A stretch of DNA of 64,000 bases from Bosea sp. Tri-49 (GTDB lineage Bacteria > Pseudomonadota > Alphaproteobacteria > Rhizobiales > Beijerinckiaceae). The notes beneath the pieces were generated by a model. It was given only the letters and a program-made list of their open reading frames with translations. It was not told where the DNA came from and searched no databases. Of this stretch, positions 32,638-42,119 are shown in pieces (position 1 is the first letter of the stretch; every line of letters begins with the position of its first letter). The translations under genes were made by a program, and so were the position numbers. The stretch is taken from assembly GCF_003952665.1 (NCBI RefSeq), contig NZ_CP017946.1, forward strand, positions 3,534,001 through 3,598,000, written 5' to 3'.

Positions 32638-34815
32638 TCACCAGCGATAGGACAAGGTGGCGAGCACGGTCCGGCGCATGCCGAAGGAGCACTGCACGGC
32701 ACCGTAGCAGCCGGCGACATACTCCTTGTCGAACAGGTTCTGGGCGTTGACCTGCACCTTCCAGCCCTTCATCGCAGCATTGGCAGCGCCGAGATCATAG
32801 CTGATCGCGGCATCGACCAGCGTGTAGTCGTCGGTGAAGAAGGTGTTGCCGGGATCGCCGGCACCCTTGCCGACATAACGCACGCCGGCTCCGAGCCCGA
32901 GCCCCGAGAACAGGCCGGTCTTGAAAGTGTAGTGCGCCCAGAGCGAGGCCATGTGGCGCGGCACCACGGTCGGCTGCTTGCCAAGATCGACGCCGGCGCT
33001 CCTGGTCACCTCGGCGTCGGTAAAGGTATAGGCCGCGACGAGATCGAGATTGTCGAAGACCGTCGCCCGCGCCTCGACCTCGACGCCGCGCGCCCTGACC
33101 TCGCCGGTCTGGATCTGGAAGCCGGGATTGGCGAGGTCCGCCGTCTGCACATTGGCCTGGGTCAGCTGGTAGAGCGCCGCCTGCAGGAAGGCATTGGTAC
33201 CTGGCGGCTGGTACTTGAAACCGGCCTCGTACTGCTCGCCCTCGGTCGGCTTGAACGCGACGCCGCGGAATGTCGTGCCCGCGACCGGTTCGAACGAGGT
33301 CGAATAGCTCGCATAGGGCGCAAAGCCGTTATCGAAATTGTACATCAGCGCGACACGGCCGGTATTGGCGAAATCGTCTTGCTTGGTCAGCGCACCATTG
33401 ACGAGGTTGCGCGTGCGCGCCATCGCCCGGTCGAAGCGGCCACCGACCACCAGCGAGAGCCGGTCGAGCTTGATCTGGTCCTGGATGTAGACGCCATATT
33501 GCTGCTGAGCCTGCCCGGTGCCCGGCAACGCCGGGACCGCGAAGGGCAAGCGGCCATAGACCGGGTTGAAGGCGTCGAGTGTCTGCACCGTGCCGCCGGC
33601 GCCCGTGTAAGCGGTACCGTCGCTCCAATAGCCGTCGACGCCGAACAGCACCTTGTGGGTCAGCGCGCCGGTGCGGAAATCGGCCTGGAGCTGGTTGTCG
33701 ATGCCGAAGGTCTTGGCTTTCTCGTTGGAGGCGGTGACGCGGCGCGCCAGGGTGCGCTGGTCGGCTCCGAGCGAAGCGGCCGCGACCGTGCGGAAGCGTG
33801 ATTCCAGATCCGAATAGCGGACGTTCTGGCGGAAGCTGAGGACGTCGTTGAAGCGATGCTCGAAGGCGTAGCCCGCCGTCAGATGGTTTCGGCTGTAGCC
33901 CTCATAGCCGGGCTCGCCCGGGAAGAAGTTACTGCGGATGCGGCCGTTGCGGTTCGGCAGCGCGGTGCCGACCGACGGGATGAAGCCGTAGAACCCGGTC
34001 TCAGGATCGCGCTGGAACGAGGTCAGCAGCGTCAGGCTCGTCGCGGCATTGGGCTGGAAGGTGACGGAGGGCGCGATGTAGAGGCGCTCCTCCTTGGTGA
34101 AATCGACCTGGGTGTCGGCGGCGCGGCCGAGCCCGACGATGCGGTAGAGCACGGTCTTGTCCGGCGTCACCGGCCCGCCGATGTCGAAGGCGAGCTGCTT
34201 GCGCTCGAAACTGCCGAACTGAAGCTGGACTTCGCCATGCGCGACATCGCGCGGACGCTTGCTCACCATCTCGATCAGGCCGCCGGGCTTGACCTGGCCG
34301 AAGGTCACCGAAGCCGGGCCGCGGATGACCTCGACACGCTCCAGCCCCCAGGGGTCTACGCTCGGCACCAGGAAGTTGACACCGCGCTGCAGCCGCAGGC
34401 CGTCGAGAAAGTTGACAAAGCCGGCGCCGGTGCCGGCACCGCCGAAGCCGCGGATGAAGACGCTGTCATAGCGGCCCATCGACAGGCGCGTCTCGCCGAG
34501 CACGCTCGACGAATAGCGCAGCGCCTGACTGACGCTCTGGACGCCTTGGTCGTCCATCTGGTCGCGGGTGACGACGGTGACCGATTGCGGCGTCTCGATC
34601 AGCGGTGTGTCGGTCTTGGTCGCGCTCTCGCTGCGCCGGGCGACATAGCCGTTGACTGGCCCGTTGGCACGCTCGCCCTGGACCTCGATCGTATCAAGAC
34701 TGATCCCGCCTGCAGCCTGCGCCAGTGCTTCGCCAGACCAGGCTGCGATGATGGCACCGAACGCGACGCCGGCAGCCAATGCCGCGCGATTGCCGGTGAT
34801 GAAAACCCCAGTCAT
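32638..34815 (-). CDS. TonB-dependent siderophore receptor
   Basis: This 725-residue protein has a signal peptide (residues about 1-33, ending EALAQ), a TonB-box-like region (DTIEVQGERANG), a plug domain (SVTVVTRDQMDDQGVQSVSQ and GGLIEMVSKRP) and a 22-strand barrel ending in aromatic residues (LATLSYRW). These are typical of ferric siderophore receptors of the FhuA/FpvA group. It is the first gene of the siderophore operon and lies 154 bases from the AraC regulator on the same strand. Repression by iron is expected, but no clear Fur or Irr box was found upstream. Confidence 0.93.
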   Translation of the reverse strand: MTGVFITGNRAALAAGVAFGAIIAAWSGEALAQAAGGISLDTIEVQGERANGPVNGYVARRSESATKTDTPLIETPQSVTVVTRDQMDDQGVQSVSQALRYSSSVLGETRLSMGRYDSVFIRGFGGAGTGAGFVNFLDGLRLQRGVNFLVPSVDPWGLERVEVIRGPASVTFGQVKPGGLIEMVSKRPRDVAHGEVQLQFGSFERKQLAFDIGGPVTPDKTVLYRIVGLGRAADTQVDFTKEERLYIAPSVTFQPNAATSLTLLTSFQRDPETGFYGFIPSVGTALPNRNGRIRSNFFPGEPGYEGYSRNHLTAGYAFEHRFNDVLSFRQNVRYSDLESRFRTVAAASLGADQRTLARRVTASNEKAKTFGIDNQLQADFRTGALTHKVLFGVDGYWSDGTAYTGAGGTVQTLDAFNPVYGRLPFAVPALPGTGQAQQQYGVYIQDQIKLDRLSLVVGGRFDRAMARTRNLVNGALTKQDDFANTGRVALMYNFDNGFAPYASYSTSFEPVAGTTFRGVAFKPTEGEQYEAGFKYQPPGTNAFLQAALYQLTQANVQTADLANPGFQIQTGEVRARGVEVEARATVFDNLDLVAAYTFTDAEVTRSAGVDLGKQPTVVPRHMASLWAHYTFKTGLFSGLGLGAGVRYVGKGAGDPGNTFFTDDYTLVDAAISYDLGAANAAMKGWKVQVNAQNLFDKEYVAGCYGAVQCSFGMRRTVLATLSYRW

Positions 34816-34969
34816 GCCTTCGCCCTTGCCCCTTCGCCGTTCTGGCGACCCGTTGGGAGGGTTCTTTCAGGAAGCATGCTTGGCCGGCAACGCTGTCGGC
34901 TTTCGATCGCGGCAGTATTTCTTTCGCTGCAGTTTCGAGACTTTCCAGCTCTGAAACAGGAGGAGTTCC

Positions 34970-35854
34970 TCAACGCAGCGCGCTTGGCGACATGCCGAAG
35001 CGCTTGCGGAACAGGCCGGAGAAATGCGCCGGCGTATAGCCGACGCGGAAGGCGGCCTCGGCGATGCTCGCCTCACCTTCGGCAATCAGCGCGTGCGCCC
35101 GCTGCAGCCGCAGCTCCTGCAGATAGCCGAAGACGCTGTCGCCGAACTCGGCACGGAAGGCAGAGGTCAGCTTGGTCGGGTTGAGGCCGGTGGCGCGGGC
35201 AAGCTCGGCGAGGCTCGGCGGCTCCTGCATCGCAACGACGAGCATGTCGCGGGCCGCGTGAACCTGCTCGCGCGTCCGGGCCGATAGCCGCGCCGGGCGC
35301 AAAGGCGGCTGACCGACGATCCGGTCGAGCGCCACAGCGGTAAGCTCCAGCGCTTTTCCGGCGAGATAGAGCCGCCGCAGCGGCTTGGCCACGGGACATT
35401 TGGCGATCTGGAGGGCGAGCGCACACAGGTCGGCATCGGCCGGACGCACCCAAATCCCGGCATCCTCGGCTCCGGCGAGCGCGAACAATTGCTGCATCGG
35501 GGCCTCGAATTCCCGCTCGACGAAATCGAGGTCGAACTGCATCAGGACGCAGCGGACCACGCCGCCGCTAAGGCCAGTGCGTTGCTGGACATGATCGCCG
35601 CCATTCGCAGCGACCAGCAGGGCCGGACCGCGGACGAGGACGGCGGGCCGGTCATCGATCTCCAGGGATTGTCGCCCATCCAGCATGACCGCGATCTTCA
35701 AGCCCCGGCGCATCGGCCCAACGATCCGCTCGCCCTCCGGCACTGGAAAGTAGCCCGCCGACAGCGATAGCTGCCGCGAGAACAGCGGAATACCCACCAA
35801 GGATTCAGGATCGGAAAAAGTCTGCATCGCGTTCACTGGAACAGCATAGTTCAA
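34970..35854 (-). CDS. AraC family regulator (PchR-like)
   Basis: This 294-residue protein ends with an AraC helix-turn-helix pair (ARATGLNPTKLTSAFRAEFG, then AEAAFRVGYTPAHFSGLFRK, about residues 222-280). The N-terminal 180 residues form an effector domain like that of PchR-type regulators, which sense ferric siderophores. The frame begins at TTG 35854 with AGGTCGGA upstream; ATG 35827 nine codons later is the alternative. It lies upstream of the TonB receptor and is transcribed in the same direction, so it probably activates it when the siderophore is present. Confidence 0.88.
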   Translation of the reverse strand: MNYAVPVNAMQTFSDPESLVGIPLFSRQLSLSAGYFPVPEGERIVGPMRRGLKIAVMLDGRQSLEIDDRPAVLVRGPALLVAANGGDHVQQRTGLSGGVVRCVLMQFDLDFVEREFEAPMQQLFALAGAEDAGIWVRPADADLCALALQIAKCPVAKPLRRLYLAGKALELTAVALDRIVGQPPLRPARLSARTREQVHAARDMLVVAMQEPPSLAELARATGLNPTKLTSAFRAEFGDSVFGYLQELRLQRAHALIAEGEASIAEAAFRVGYTPAHFSGLFRKRFGMSPSALR

Positions 35855-36083
35855 TCGTTTCCGACCTCAAGATTTGGCGCCCAGATTACGGGTCTTCTAA
35901 ATTCGGCAGCATCGGCCTCGACATTCACTGGCCGTTGCCGCAGCGAACCGATCTCACATCAGCAACCCTTGCCTGGCAGATCTCGCCCGCTCACACATCC
36001 TGCCCTTGTGTGGCAGCGGCCAAGCGCGACTGCCTGTCCGCTCCGTCACATCACGGTCACTCAAAGGCGTCTATCCCGCTGCG

Positions 36084-37169
36084 ATGACGCTCCTGACCGC
36101 CCGCGACCAAGATCGCTCCGGCATCGCCGCGCTGCTGCCCGGCGCGGAGGCGAATCCGCCGCCGCTGCTGGCGCTGAACAATTTCTCGGTCGCCTTCGAG
36201 GGAGCCCACGGCCCCGTCCCGGTCGTGCGCGGTATTGACCTCAAGCTCGCGCCCGGCGAAGCGCTTGGGATTGTCGGGGAATCGGGCTGCGGCAAGAGCG
36301 TGACCTGGCTCGCGGCCTTGCGTCTGCTCGGCCGCGGTGTCGCGACCTCTGGCGAGGTCCTGCTCAAGGGGCAGGATATCACCCGCCTGCCGGAGCGCGC
36401 TCTGGCGAGCATACGCGGCGGACGCATCGGGCTGATCTTCCAGGATCCGACCAGCTCGCTCAACCCGGTGCAGCGGATCGGCACGCAGCTCACGGAAGTG
36501 CTGCGGCTGCATCGCGGACTCAGAGGCGACGCGGCCCATCGCGAAGCGTTGCGCCTGCTCGATCGCGTCGGCATCGCCGATGCACCGCGGCGGCTGCGGC
36601 AGTATCCGCACGAATTCTCAGGTGGCATGAACCAGCGCGTGATGATCGCGCTGGCGCTCGCCGGCGAGCCCGAGGTGCTGATTGCCGATGAGCCGACCAC
36701 GGCGCTCGATGCGACGATCCAGGCGCAGATCCTCGACCTGATCCGCGACATCCGCCGCGAGAGCGGCATGGGGCTGGTGCTGATCTCGCACGATATCGGC
36801 GTCGTCGCCGATCTCTGCGACCGCGTCGCGGTGATGTATGCCGGCCGCGTCGTCGAGACCGCCGCGACGCAAGACCTGCTCAGCCGGCCGCGCCATCCCT
36901 ATACGCGCGGCCTGCTCGCCGCCCTGCCGACACTCGGCGGCCCGCGCCAACGGCTGACGCCGATCGCCGGCACCGTTCCCGCCCCCGACAGGATGCCGCC
37001 GGGCTGCGCCTTCGCGCCACGCTGTTCGCTGGCTATCGAGGACTGCCGAAGCGAGACGCCCGCTCTCGTGCTGGCGGCGCAGGACCAACGCGCCGCCTGC
37101 CTGCGCCTCGCCGAGACCGCGATGGCGCCAACGGCGCATGAGCCTGCACCCGCGGGAGCGTTCGCATGA
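36084..37169 (+). CDS. oligopeptide-type ABC transporter ATP-binding protein (DppD-like)
   Basis: ATG 36084 is the likely start, giving 361 residues; an upstream open stretch from 36006 is not protein-like. Walker A (GESGCGKS), signature (FSGGMNQRVMIA), Walker B ([12 protein letters not shown]) and the H-loop (VLISHDIGVV) are all present. The C-terminus carries the oligopeptide transporter extension with a PGCAFAPRCSLAIEDCRSET Cys-rich segment. It pairs with the next ATPase. The permeases and binding protein that complete the transporter lie on the convergent minus strand at 39715-43936. Confidence 0.93.
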   Translation: MTLLTARDQDRSGIAALLPGAEANPPPLLALNNFSVAFEGAHGPVPVVRGIDLKLAPGEALGIVGESGCGKSVTWLAALRLLGRGVATSGEVLLKGQDITRLPERALASIRGGRIGLIFQDPTSSLNPVQRIGTQLTEVLRLHRGLRGDAAHREALRLLDRVGIADAPRRLRQYPHEFSGGMNQRVMIALALAGEPEVLIADEPTTALDATIQAQILDLIRDIRRESGMGLVLISHDIGVVADLCDRVAVMYAGRVVETAATQDLLSRPRHPYTRGLLAALPTLGGPRQRLTPIAGTVPAPDRMPPGCAFAPRCSLAIEDCRSETPALVLAAQDQRAACLRLAETAMAPTAHEPAPAGAFA

Positions 37170-38155
37170 GCCCGCTCCTTCGGGTCAGCGACCTCGCACG
37201 GCATTATCCGGCCGCGACGGCAACGGGGCAGAAGCGGATGCTCCATGCGGTCGACGGCGTGAGCTTCACCCTCGCCGCCGGCAAGACACTTGGCGTCGTC
37301 GGGGAATCCGGCTGCGGCAAGTCAACCACGGCGAGGCTGGTGCTCGGCCTGCTGCCGGCGACGCGCGGACGGATCGACTTCACCGGCGAGCCGGTCAACG
37401 CGACGCGTGATCGCCGCTGGCGGGCGCTGCGCCGGCGGATGCAGCTGGTGCATCAGGATCCGCTCGCGGCTCTCGACCGGCGGCTTCCCGTCGGCGAGCA
37501 GATTGTCGAGCCGCTCGTCATCCACGGTCTCGAAGCAGGTGCCGAGGCCCGGCGGCAGAAGGCGCTCGCGCTATTCGAAGCGGTCGGCTTAAGGCCGGAC
37601 CTGTTCCAGCGCTATCCGCACGAGCTGTCGGGCGGGCAGCGCCAGCGCGTCGTGCTGGCCCGGGCACTGATCCTCGGTCCTGAGCTTTTGGTCTGTGACG
37701 AGCCGATCTCGGCGCTCGATGTCTCGGTCGCGGCCCAGGTGATCAATCTCCTGCAAGATCTGCAGGCGCGCTTCGGCATGGCCTATCTGTTCATCAGCCA
37801 CGACCTGAAGGTGGTCCGGCAGATCGCCGACGAAGTCGCGGTGATGTATCTCGGCAAGATCGTCGAGCAGGGCCCGCCGGAGGCGCTGTTCCATACGCCG
37901 ACCCACCCTTACACCGAGGCGCTGGTCTCGGCCGTGCCGACGCTCCAGCGCGGCACGCGCGAGCGCATCATCCTGCGCGGCGACCCGCCCAATCCGGTCG
38001 ACCGGCCATCGGGTTGCGCCTTCCATCCGCGCTGCCCACGCGCCATCACCCGCTGCCGCGAGGAGGCGCCGACGCTGCGCCCAGCGAGCGACGGGCGACT
38101 GGCCGCCTGCCATCTGGTACCGCTAGCTGCCGACGCCCGAGCGGCTGCCGCCTGA
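37166..38155 (+). CDS. oligopeptide-type ABC transporter ATP-binding protein (DppF-like)
   Basis: This 329-residue protein has Walker A (GESGCGKST), signature ([15 protein letters not shown]), Walker B (LLVCDEPISALD) and the DppF-type C-terminal extension with the CAFHPRCPRAITRCREEAP segment. It overlaps the DppD-like gene by 4 bases (ATGA). In the region 36084-43936 it is the second ATPase of a probable phosphodiester or related uptake system. A 25-base gap with weak GGAACTCG precedes the phosphodiesterase gene. Confidence 0.93.
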   Translation: MSPLLRVSDLARHYPAATATGQKRMLHAVDGVSFTLAAGKTLGVVGESGCGKSTTARLVLGLLPATRGRIDFTGEPVNATRDRRWRALRRRMQLVHQDPLAALDRRLPVGEQIVEPLVIHGLEAGAEARRQKALALFEAVGLRPDLFQRYPHELSGGQRQRVVLARALILGPELLVCDEPISALDVSVAAQVINLLQDLQARFGMAYLFISHDLKVVRQIADEVAVMYLGKIVEQGPPEALFHTPTHPYTEALVSAVPTLQRGTRERIILRGDPPNPVDRPSGCAFHPRCPRAITRCREEAPTLRPASDGRLAACHLVPLAADARAAAA

Positions 38156-38180
38156 TCCATCCCACCTACCGGAACTCGAC

Positions 38181-39647
38181 ATGGCCCAAGACGATCGCTC
38201 CCCCGCCACACGCGTGATCGTGGCGGTCTTCGACGGGTTGAGGCCCGATCTCGTCACGCCGGAGCTGACGCCCAACATCCTGCGGCTGGCGGCGCGCGGC
38301 ACCTGGTTCCGGCGGGCGCGCAGCGTCTTTCCGTCCGTGACCCGGGTCGCGACCAGCGCAATCGCCACCGGCGCACCGCCCGGCGTGCACGGCATCGTCG
38401 GCAACGCCTTCTATCTCGAAGACGCCATCCCCGAGCGCATCTTCGACACCAGCGACGCCGCGCTGATCCGCCGGGCCGAGGCGCATCATGGCGGCCGGCT
38501 GGTCGCGGTCGACACCTTCGGCGACGTGCTGGCGCAGGCCGGCAAGAGGCTCGCCGTCGTCCATACCGGCTCGGCCGGGTCGGCGCATTTCATCAATCCA
38601 CGCGCCCGCGCCAACGGGCACTGGACCTTCTCCATGCACGGCGCCGGCGCAACGCAGACGCCGGAAGCGGTCGAGGAGGCGCTTGCCAGGATCGGCCCGC
38701 TGCCCGAGCGCGAGCTGCCTCGTATCGGCGAGGTCGCCTATGGCGGCCGGGTGATGACCGAGCATGTGCTGCCGAATCTGAAACCCGATGTCGCGCTGAT
38801 CTGGTTCAACGAGCCCGACACCACCTTCCATTATCGCGGGCTCGGTTCGCCGGAGGCGAAGGCCGGGCTCAAGGAGGCGGACCGCGCCTTCGGCGCCATC
38901 CTCGACTGGGTTGATGCCCAGCCCGACGGCGAGGGCATCGCGGTGATCGCCGCCTCCGACCACGGCCAAATCTCGACCGGCGCGATCGAGCCGCTGTTCG
39001 ATGGCGCGCGCCAGGCCGGCTTCGACCTCAGCAACGCCAAGTCCGTCGATGGCGCCACCTTCATCGCAACCGGCGGCATCAGCGGCGAGATCCGTCTGCG
39101 CGGCAGCGGCCGGTTTGAGCTCGAGCGCATCGCCGCCTGGCTGATGGAACAGCCGACCATCGGCCATCTCTTCTCGCGCGGCGGCGGAGAGGAAGGCGAA
39201 ATCGCCGGCACCCTGTCGCTTGACCTGATCGGAGCCGGTCATGCCGGGCGCCAGCCCGACCTGATGTTCATCCTGAAATCATCGCTGGAGGCCGATCAGT
39301 ATGGATTGCCCGGCCTCGGCGCGATGACGCCGGGCGACGTGCCGCTCGGCGGCGGCATGCATGGCGGCATCAACCCGCATGAGCTCAATACGGTTCTCAT
39401 CGTCTCCGGCGGCATGGCCGGCGGCGGAAGCATCTCGCAGGAGCCTGCGGGGATCATCGACATCGGCCCGACCGTGCTCGGCTTCGCCGGCCTCGCCAAG
39501 GCGCCGAGCATGGTCGGTCGCGATCTCTCACGCCCGGCGCGAGAGGAGGCCCACACGCAGCGCTTCGCGACCGGCCGCGGCGGCTTCACCCAGCACGTCG
39601 AAATCGCCGAACAGGACGGCCGCCGCTTCATCCTCGGCGGCCACTGA
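38181..39647 (+). CDS. alkaline phosphatase superfamily phosphodiesterase/pyrophosphatase (NPP-like)
   Basis: This 488-residue protein has the two-metal site of the NPP/alkaline phosphatase superfamily: Asp18 in AVFDGLRPD, the nucleophile Thr (about residue 54) in FPSVTRVATS, Asp and His in FNEPDTTFHYRG, Asp and His in IAASDHGQIS, and the last His in GGMHGGINPHE. No signal peptide is apparent, which suggests a cytosolic enzyme. NPP-type enzymes cleave phosphodiesters such as nucleotides or glycerophosphodiesters. It follows two ABC ATPases in one operon and ends at a shared terminator facing a glycerophosphodiesterase operon. The substrate is inferred. Confidence 0.88.
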   Translation: MAQDDRSPATRVIVAVFDGLRPDLVTPELTPNILRLAARGTWFRRARSVFPSVTRVATSAIATGAPPGVHGIVGNAFYLEDAIPERIFDTSDAALIRRAEAHHGGRLVAVDTFGDVLAQAGKRLAVVHTGSAGSAHFINPRARANGHWTFSMHGAGATQTPEAVEEALARIGPLPERELPRIGEVAYGGRVMTEHVLPNLKPDVALIWFNEPDTTFHYRGLGSPEAKAGLKEADRAFGAILDWVDAQPDGEGIAVIAASDHGQISTGAIEPLFDGARQAGFDLSNAKSVDGATFIATGGISGEIRLRGSGRFELERIAAWLMEQPTIGHLFSRGGGEEGEIAGTLSLDLIGAGHAGRQPDLMFILKSSLEADQYGLPGLGAMTPGDVPLGGGMHGGINPHELNTVLIVSGGMAGGGSISQEPAGIIDIGPTVLGFAGLAKAPSMVGRDLSRPAREEAHTQRFATGRGGFTQHVEIAEQDGRRFILGGH

Positions 39648-39663
39648 TCCAGCGACACGCACG

Positions 39664-39694
39664 AAAAAAGGGGCGGCACCTGCCGCCCCTTTTT
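39664..39694. terminator. bidirectional intrinsic terminator
   Basis: The stem GGGGCGGC (39670-39677) pairs with GCCGCCCC (39682-39689) across a 4-base loop. It is preceded by a run of six A and followed by five T, so it reads as a strong terminator in both directions. It lies between the phosphodiesterase (ends 39647, plus strand) and the binding protein (ends 39715, minus strand), ending both convergent operons. Confidence 0.93.
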
Positions 39695-39714
39695 CTTTGC
39701 CGTTTTCGCGGCGC

Positions 39715-41277
39715 TCAGCTGCGGGCGAAGGACAGATTGTCCGGGCGCAGATCCATGAAATAGAAGGTCGTCGGCCGCCAGGCGATCGCCTTCTTGATCG
39801 CATAGGCCTCGCTCGGCTGGTAGAGGATCGTCGCCGGCGCCTCGTCCTCCCAGATGTCGAGCATCTGCGTGAACAGCGCCTTGCGCCTGGCCGGATCGAC
39901 CTCCGCCTCCAGCGCCGTGCCGGCCTTGTTGAAGCCTTCAGCCGAGGTCCAGAACTTCGAGACCTGGTGCTCGCCGGCTGGGCCCCAGGCGACCCAGAGC
40001 GCGCCGAGCGGATCGGGCAGGCGCGTCGAGTTCGACCAGTTGAAGATCTGCGCGCCCGCCCCGCGCATCTGGGTCGAGTTCTCAACCACCTGCAGCGAAG
40101 CGTTGATGCCGACGGCCTTCCACTGCTCGACCAGGATCTGCGCCGCTTCCAGCGCATTGGTGTAGTAGTTGGCCATGGTGCGGTAGACGATCGGCTCGCC
40201 CTTGTAGCCGGCCTGCTGCAGCAGCGCCTTGGCCTTGGTGGGATCGTAAGGGAGCTTGCGGCCCTCGACGAACATCTGGCCGTATTCCGGGAAGTTGTGG
40301 CTCGCCGGCACCTGCGCCGTGCCCTGCCAGAGCGCATCGACAAGCTTCTGCCGGTCGATGGCGCAGTTCAGCGCCTGCCGCACCCGCTTGTCGGCCAGCA
40401 CCTTGTCCTGCTCGTTGTAGGCGAGGACATGGACGTTCGCGAGCACGACCGAGCGCACGTCGATGTCCTTGTAGCCGCCGACCACGCTCATCTGGTCGGG
40501 CGGGATATTGGTGATCAGGTCGTAATCGCCAGCGACGAGCCCGGCGACGCGTGCCGCCAGCTCCGGCACGCGGCGGAAGGTGACACGCTTGGCCGTCGGC
40601 TTGCCCATGAAATAGTCGTCGAAGGCTTCCAGCACCGTCGCCTCGGCGGCGGAATGCGAGACGACGCGATAGGGCCCGGTCGCCACGGGCTTGCGCGAAT
40701 AGGCCTCGAAGCCCATCGCCTCATAGGCGCGCTTGTTGACGATCCAGGCGCACCAGGAGGCGAGGCGCTGCTCCAGCAACACATCTGCGACCTTGGTGCG
40801 GAAGCGCACGGTGTAGCGGTCGATCGGCTCGACGCTGGCGAGGATACCGAAATAGGGCTTGCCGCCAGGAATCTGTGCCTTGTCGCCCCAGAGACGGCCA
40901 TCGCGGAAGGTGTAGGCGACGTCCTCCGAGGTCAGCTCGTCGCCATTGTGGAACTTCACGCCCTGACGCAGCGTGACGATCAGCTCCTGCGGCGAGACCC
41001 GCTCCCACTTCACCGCCAGATGCGGCTTCAGCTCGGAGCCGCCGCCATCGGCGGCGCCGAGGAAATCGCGCCGGATCAGCGTGTCGAAGATCGAATAGGT
41101 GACGCGCGTACCAACATTGGACAGCTCGCGCGCCGGCTCCAGCGTCGCCGACAGGTCGGCGACCGCGACGGTGAAGGTCGGGCGCGTCTCGCCGGCGGCG
41201 AAGACCTGCGGGGCGGTCAGCAGCGCGGAAGCGGCAGATGCCCCCTCGAGGAAACGGCGGCGGGAGATCGGGGTCAT
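39715..41277 (-). CDS. ABC transporter substrate-binding protein (family 5), Tat-exported
   Basis: ATG 41277 gives 520 residues and a twin-arginine signal (PISRRRFLEGASAASALLTA); the frame is open 48 bases further upstream without effect on content. The mature part has the family 5 layout of oligopeptide/nickel-binding proteins (LKPHLAVKWERVSPQELIVT, then LRQGVKFHNGDELTSEDVAY, the usual HDGxP-like block with N). It is the last gene of the minus-strand operon. With the permeases upstream and the ATPases on the facing strand it forms a complete transporter. Confidence 0.92.
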   Translation of the reverse strand: MTPISRRRFLEGASAASALLTAPQVFAAGETRPTFTVAVADLSATLEPARELSNVGTRVTYSIFDTLIRRDFLGAADGGGSELKPHLAVKWERVSPQELIVTLRQGVKFHNGDELTSEDVAYTFRDGRLWGDKAQIPGGKPYFGILASVEPIDRYTVRFRTKVADVLLEQRLASWCAWIVNKRAYEAMGFEAYSRKPVATGPYRVVSHSAAEATVLEAFDDYFMGKPTAKRVTFRRVPELAARVAGLVAGDYDLITNIPPDQMSVVGGYKDIDVRSVVLANVHVLAYNEQDKVLADKRVRQALNCAIDRQKLVDALWQGTAQVPASHNFPEYGQMFVEGRKLPYDPTKAKALLQQAGYKGEPIVYRTMANYYTNALEAAQILVEQWKAVGINASLQVVENSTQMRGAGAQIFNWSNSTRLPDPLGALWVAWGPAGEHQVSKFWTSAEGFNKAGTALEAEVDPARRKALFTQMLDIWEDEAPATILYQPSEAYAIKKAIAWRPTTFYFMDLRPDNLSFARS

Positions 41278-41344
41278 GGCGTGTCTCGCATCGATGTCGG
41301 CGACGAGGCCGAGCCGGCTCGCCACGCAATCGCGCTGCCATGCC

Positions 41345-42115
41345 TCAGTTGGACGACAGGGCCGTGACGGAGCGGGCCGAGAGCAGCTGGCGGGGATCGT
41401 CGAGCATCACCGCATCGGGCGCGAGCGACAGGATGCGATCGATCCCGTCGGCATCGATCAGCCCGACCGGAAACGGCGGATAGCCGGCTATGGCGACCGA
41501 GCGCGGCTGCCCGACCATGATCACCGTACGCAGGCCAACAGTGCGAGCTGCGCCGATACGCTCGGCCGTCGCCTCGCCTTGCCAGAAGCGGAACCAGTTC
41601 GCGCCGAGGATTTTCACCTGCTCGTAGGATTCAGGATCCGGAACCAGCGCAAGGATCTCGATCTCCTGCGACAGGGCGCGGGCCGCGGGGATGAGGTCGA
41701 GCGAGCGCAGACCGAGCAGCACGCGCTTCTCGGCGCCGGCTGTCGCGACGGCGTCGAGGATGCGCGACAGCACCGTCGGGTCGGCGAGCTTCACGTCGAG
41801 CAGCAATCCGATGGGCGCGGAGGCGGCGAGCGCATCCTCCAGCGTCAGCAGGCCCGGCAGGATTGCGCGCAACTCGGCGAGCCCGGTTTCGGCAACGAGG
41901 CGCGGATCGCCGGCGATGCGCTGCAGGTCCGCATCGTGTAGACAGACCAGCGCGCTGTCGGTGCTTAGCCGCAGATCCGTCTCGATCATCTCGGCGCCGA
42001 CAGCCCTGGCCTGCTCAAACGCTTCGGCGGTGTTTTCAGCTGCGAGCAGAGCCCCGCCACGATGGGCGATGGCGAGCGGGAGGGGGCCCGTGACCTTGCC
42101 GATGTCAAAACCCAT
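41345..42115 (-). CDS. glycerophosphodiester phosphodiesterase
   Basis: This 256-residue protein has the GDPD signature: His18-Arg19 in AIAHRGGALLAAENT with Glu27, the metal ligands Glu45 and Asp47 in MIETDLRLS and the second His (His60) in VCLHDADL. GDPDs release an alcohol and sn-glycerol 3-phosphate from glycerophosphodiesters. No signal peptide is seen, so hydrolysis would be cytosolic, after uptake. It lies 4 bases after the second permease and 67 bases before the binding protein, inside the transport operon, which ties the transporter to phosphodiester compounds. Confidence 0.93.
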   Translation of the reverse strand: MGFDIGKVTGPLPLAIAHRGGALLAAENTAEAFEQARAVGAEMIETDLRLSTDSALVCLHDADLQRIAGDPRLVAETGLAELRAILPGLLTLEDALAASAPIGLLLDVKLADPTVLSRILDAVATAGAEKRVLLGLRSLDLIPAARALSQEIEILALVPDPESYEQVKILGANWFRFWQGEATAERIGAARTVGLRTVIMVGQPRSVAIAGYPPFPVGLIDADGIDRILSLAPDAVMLDDPRQLLSARSVTALSSN

Positions 42116-42119
42116 GGGC

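Noticed and set aside
34932..34957. GTTTC...GAAAC inverted repeat upstream of the TonB receptor as a Fur or regulator site
   Set aside because: Arms are only 5 bases with a 16-base spacer and do not match a known iron box.
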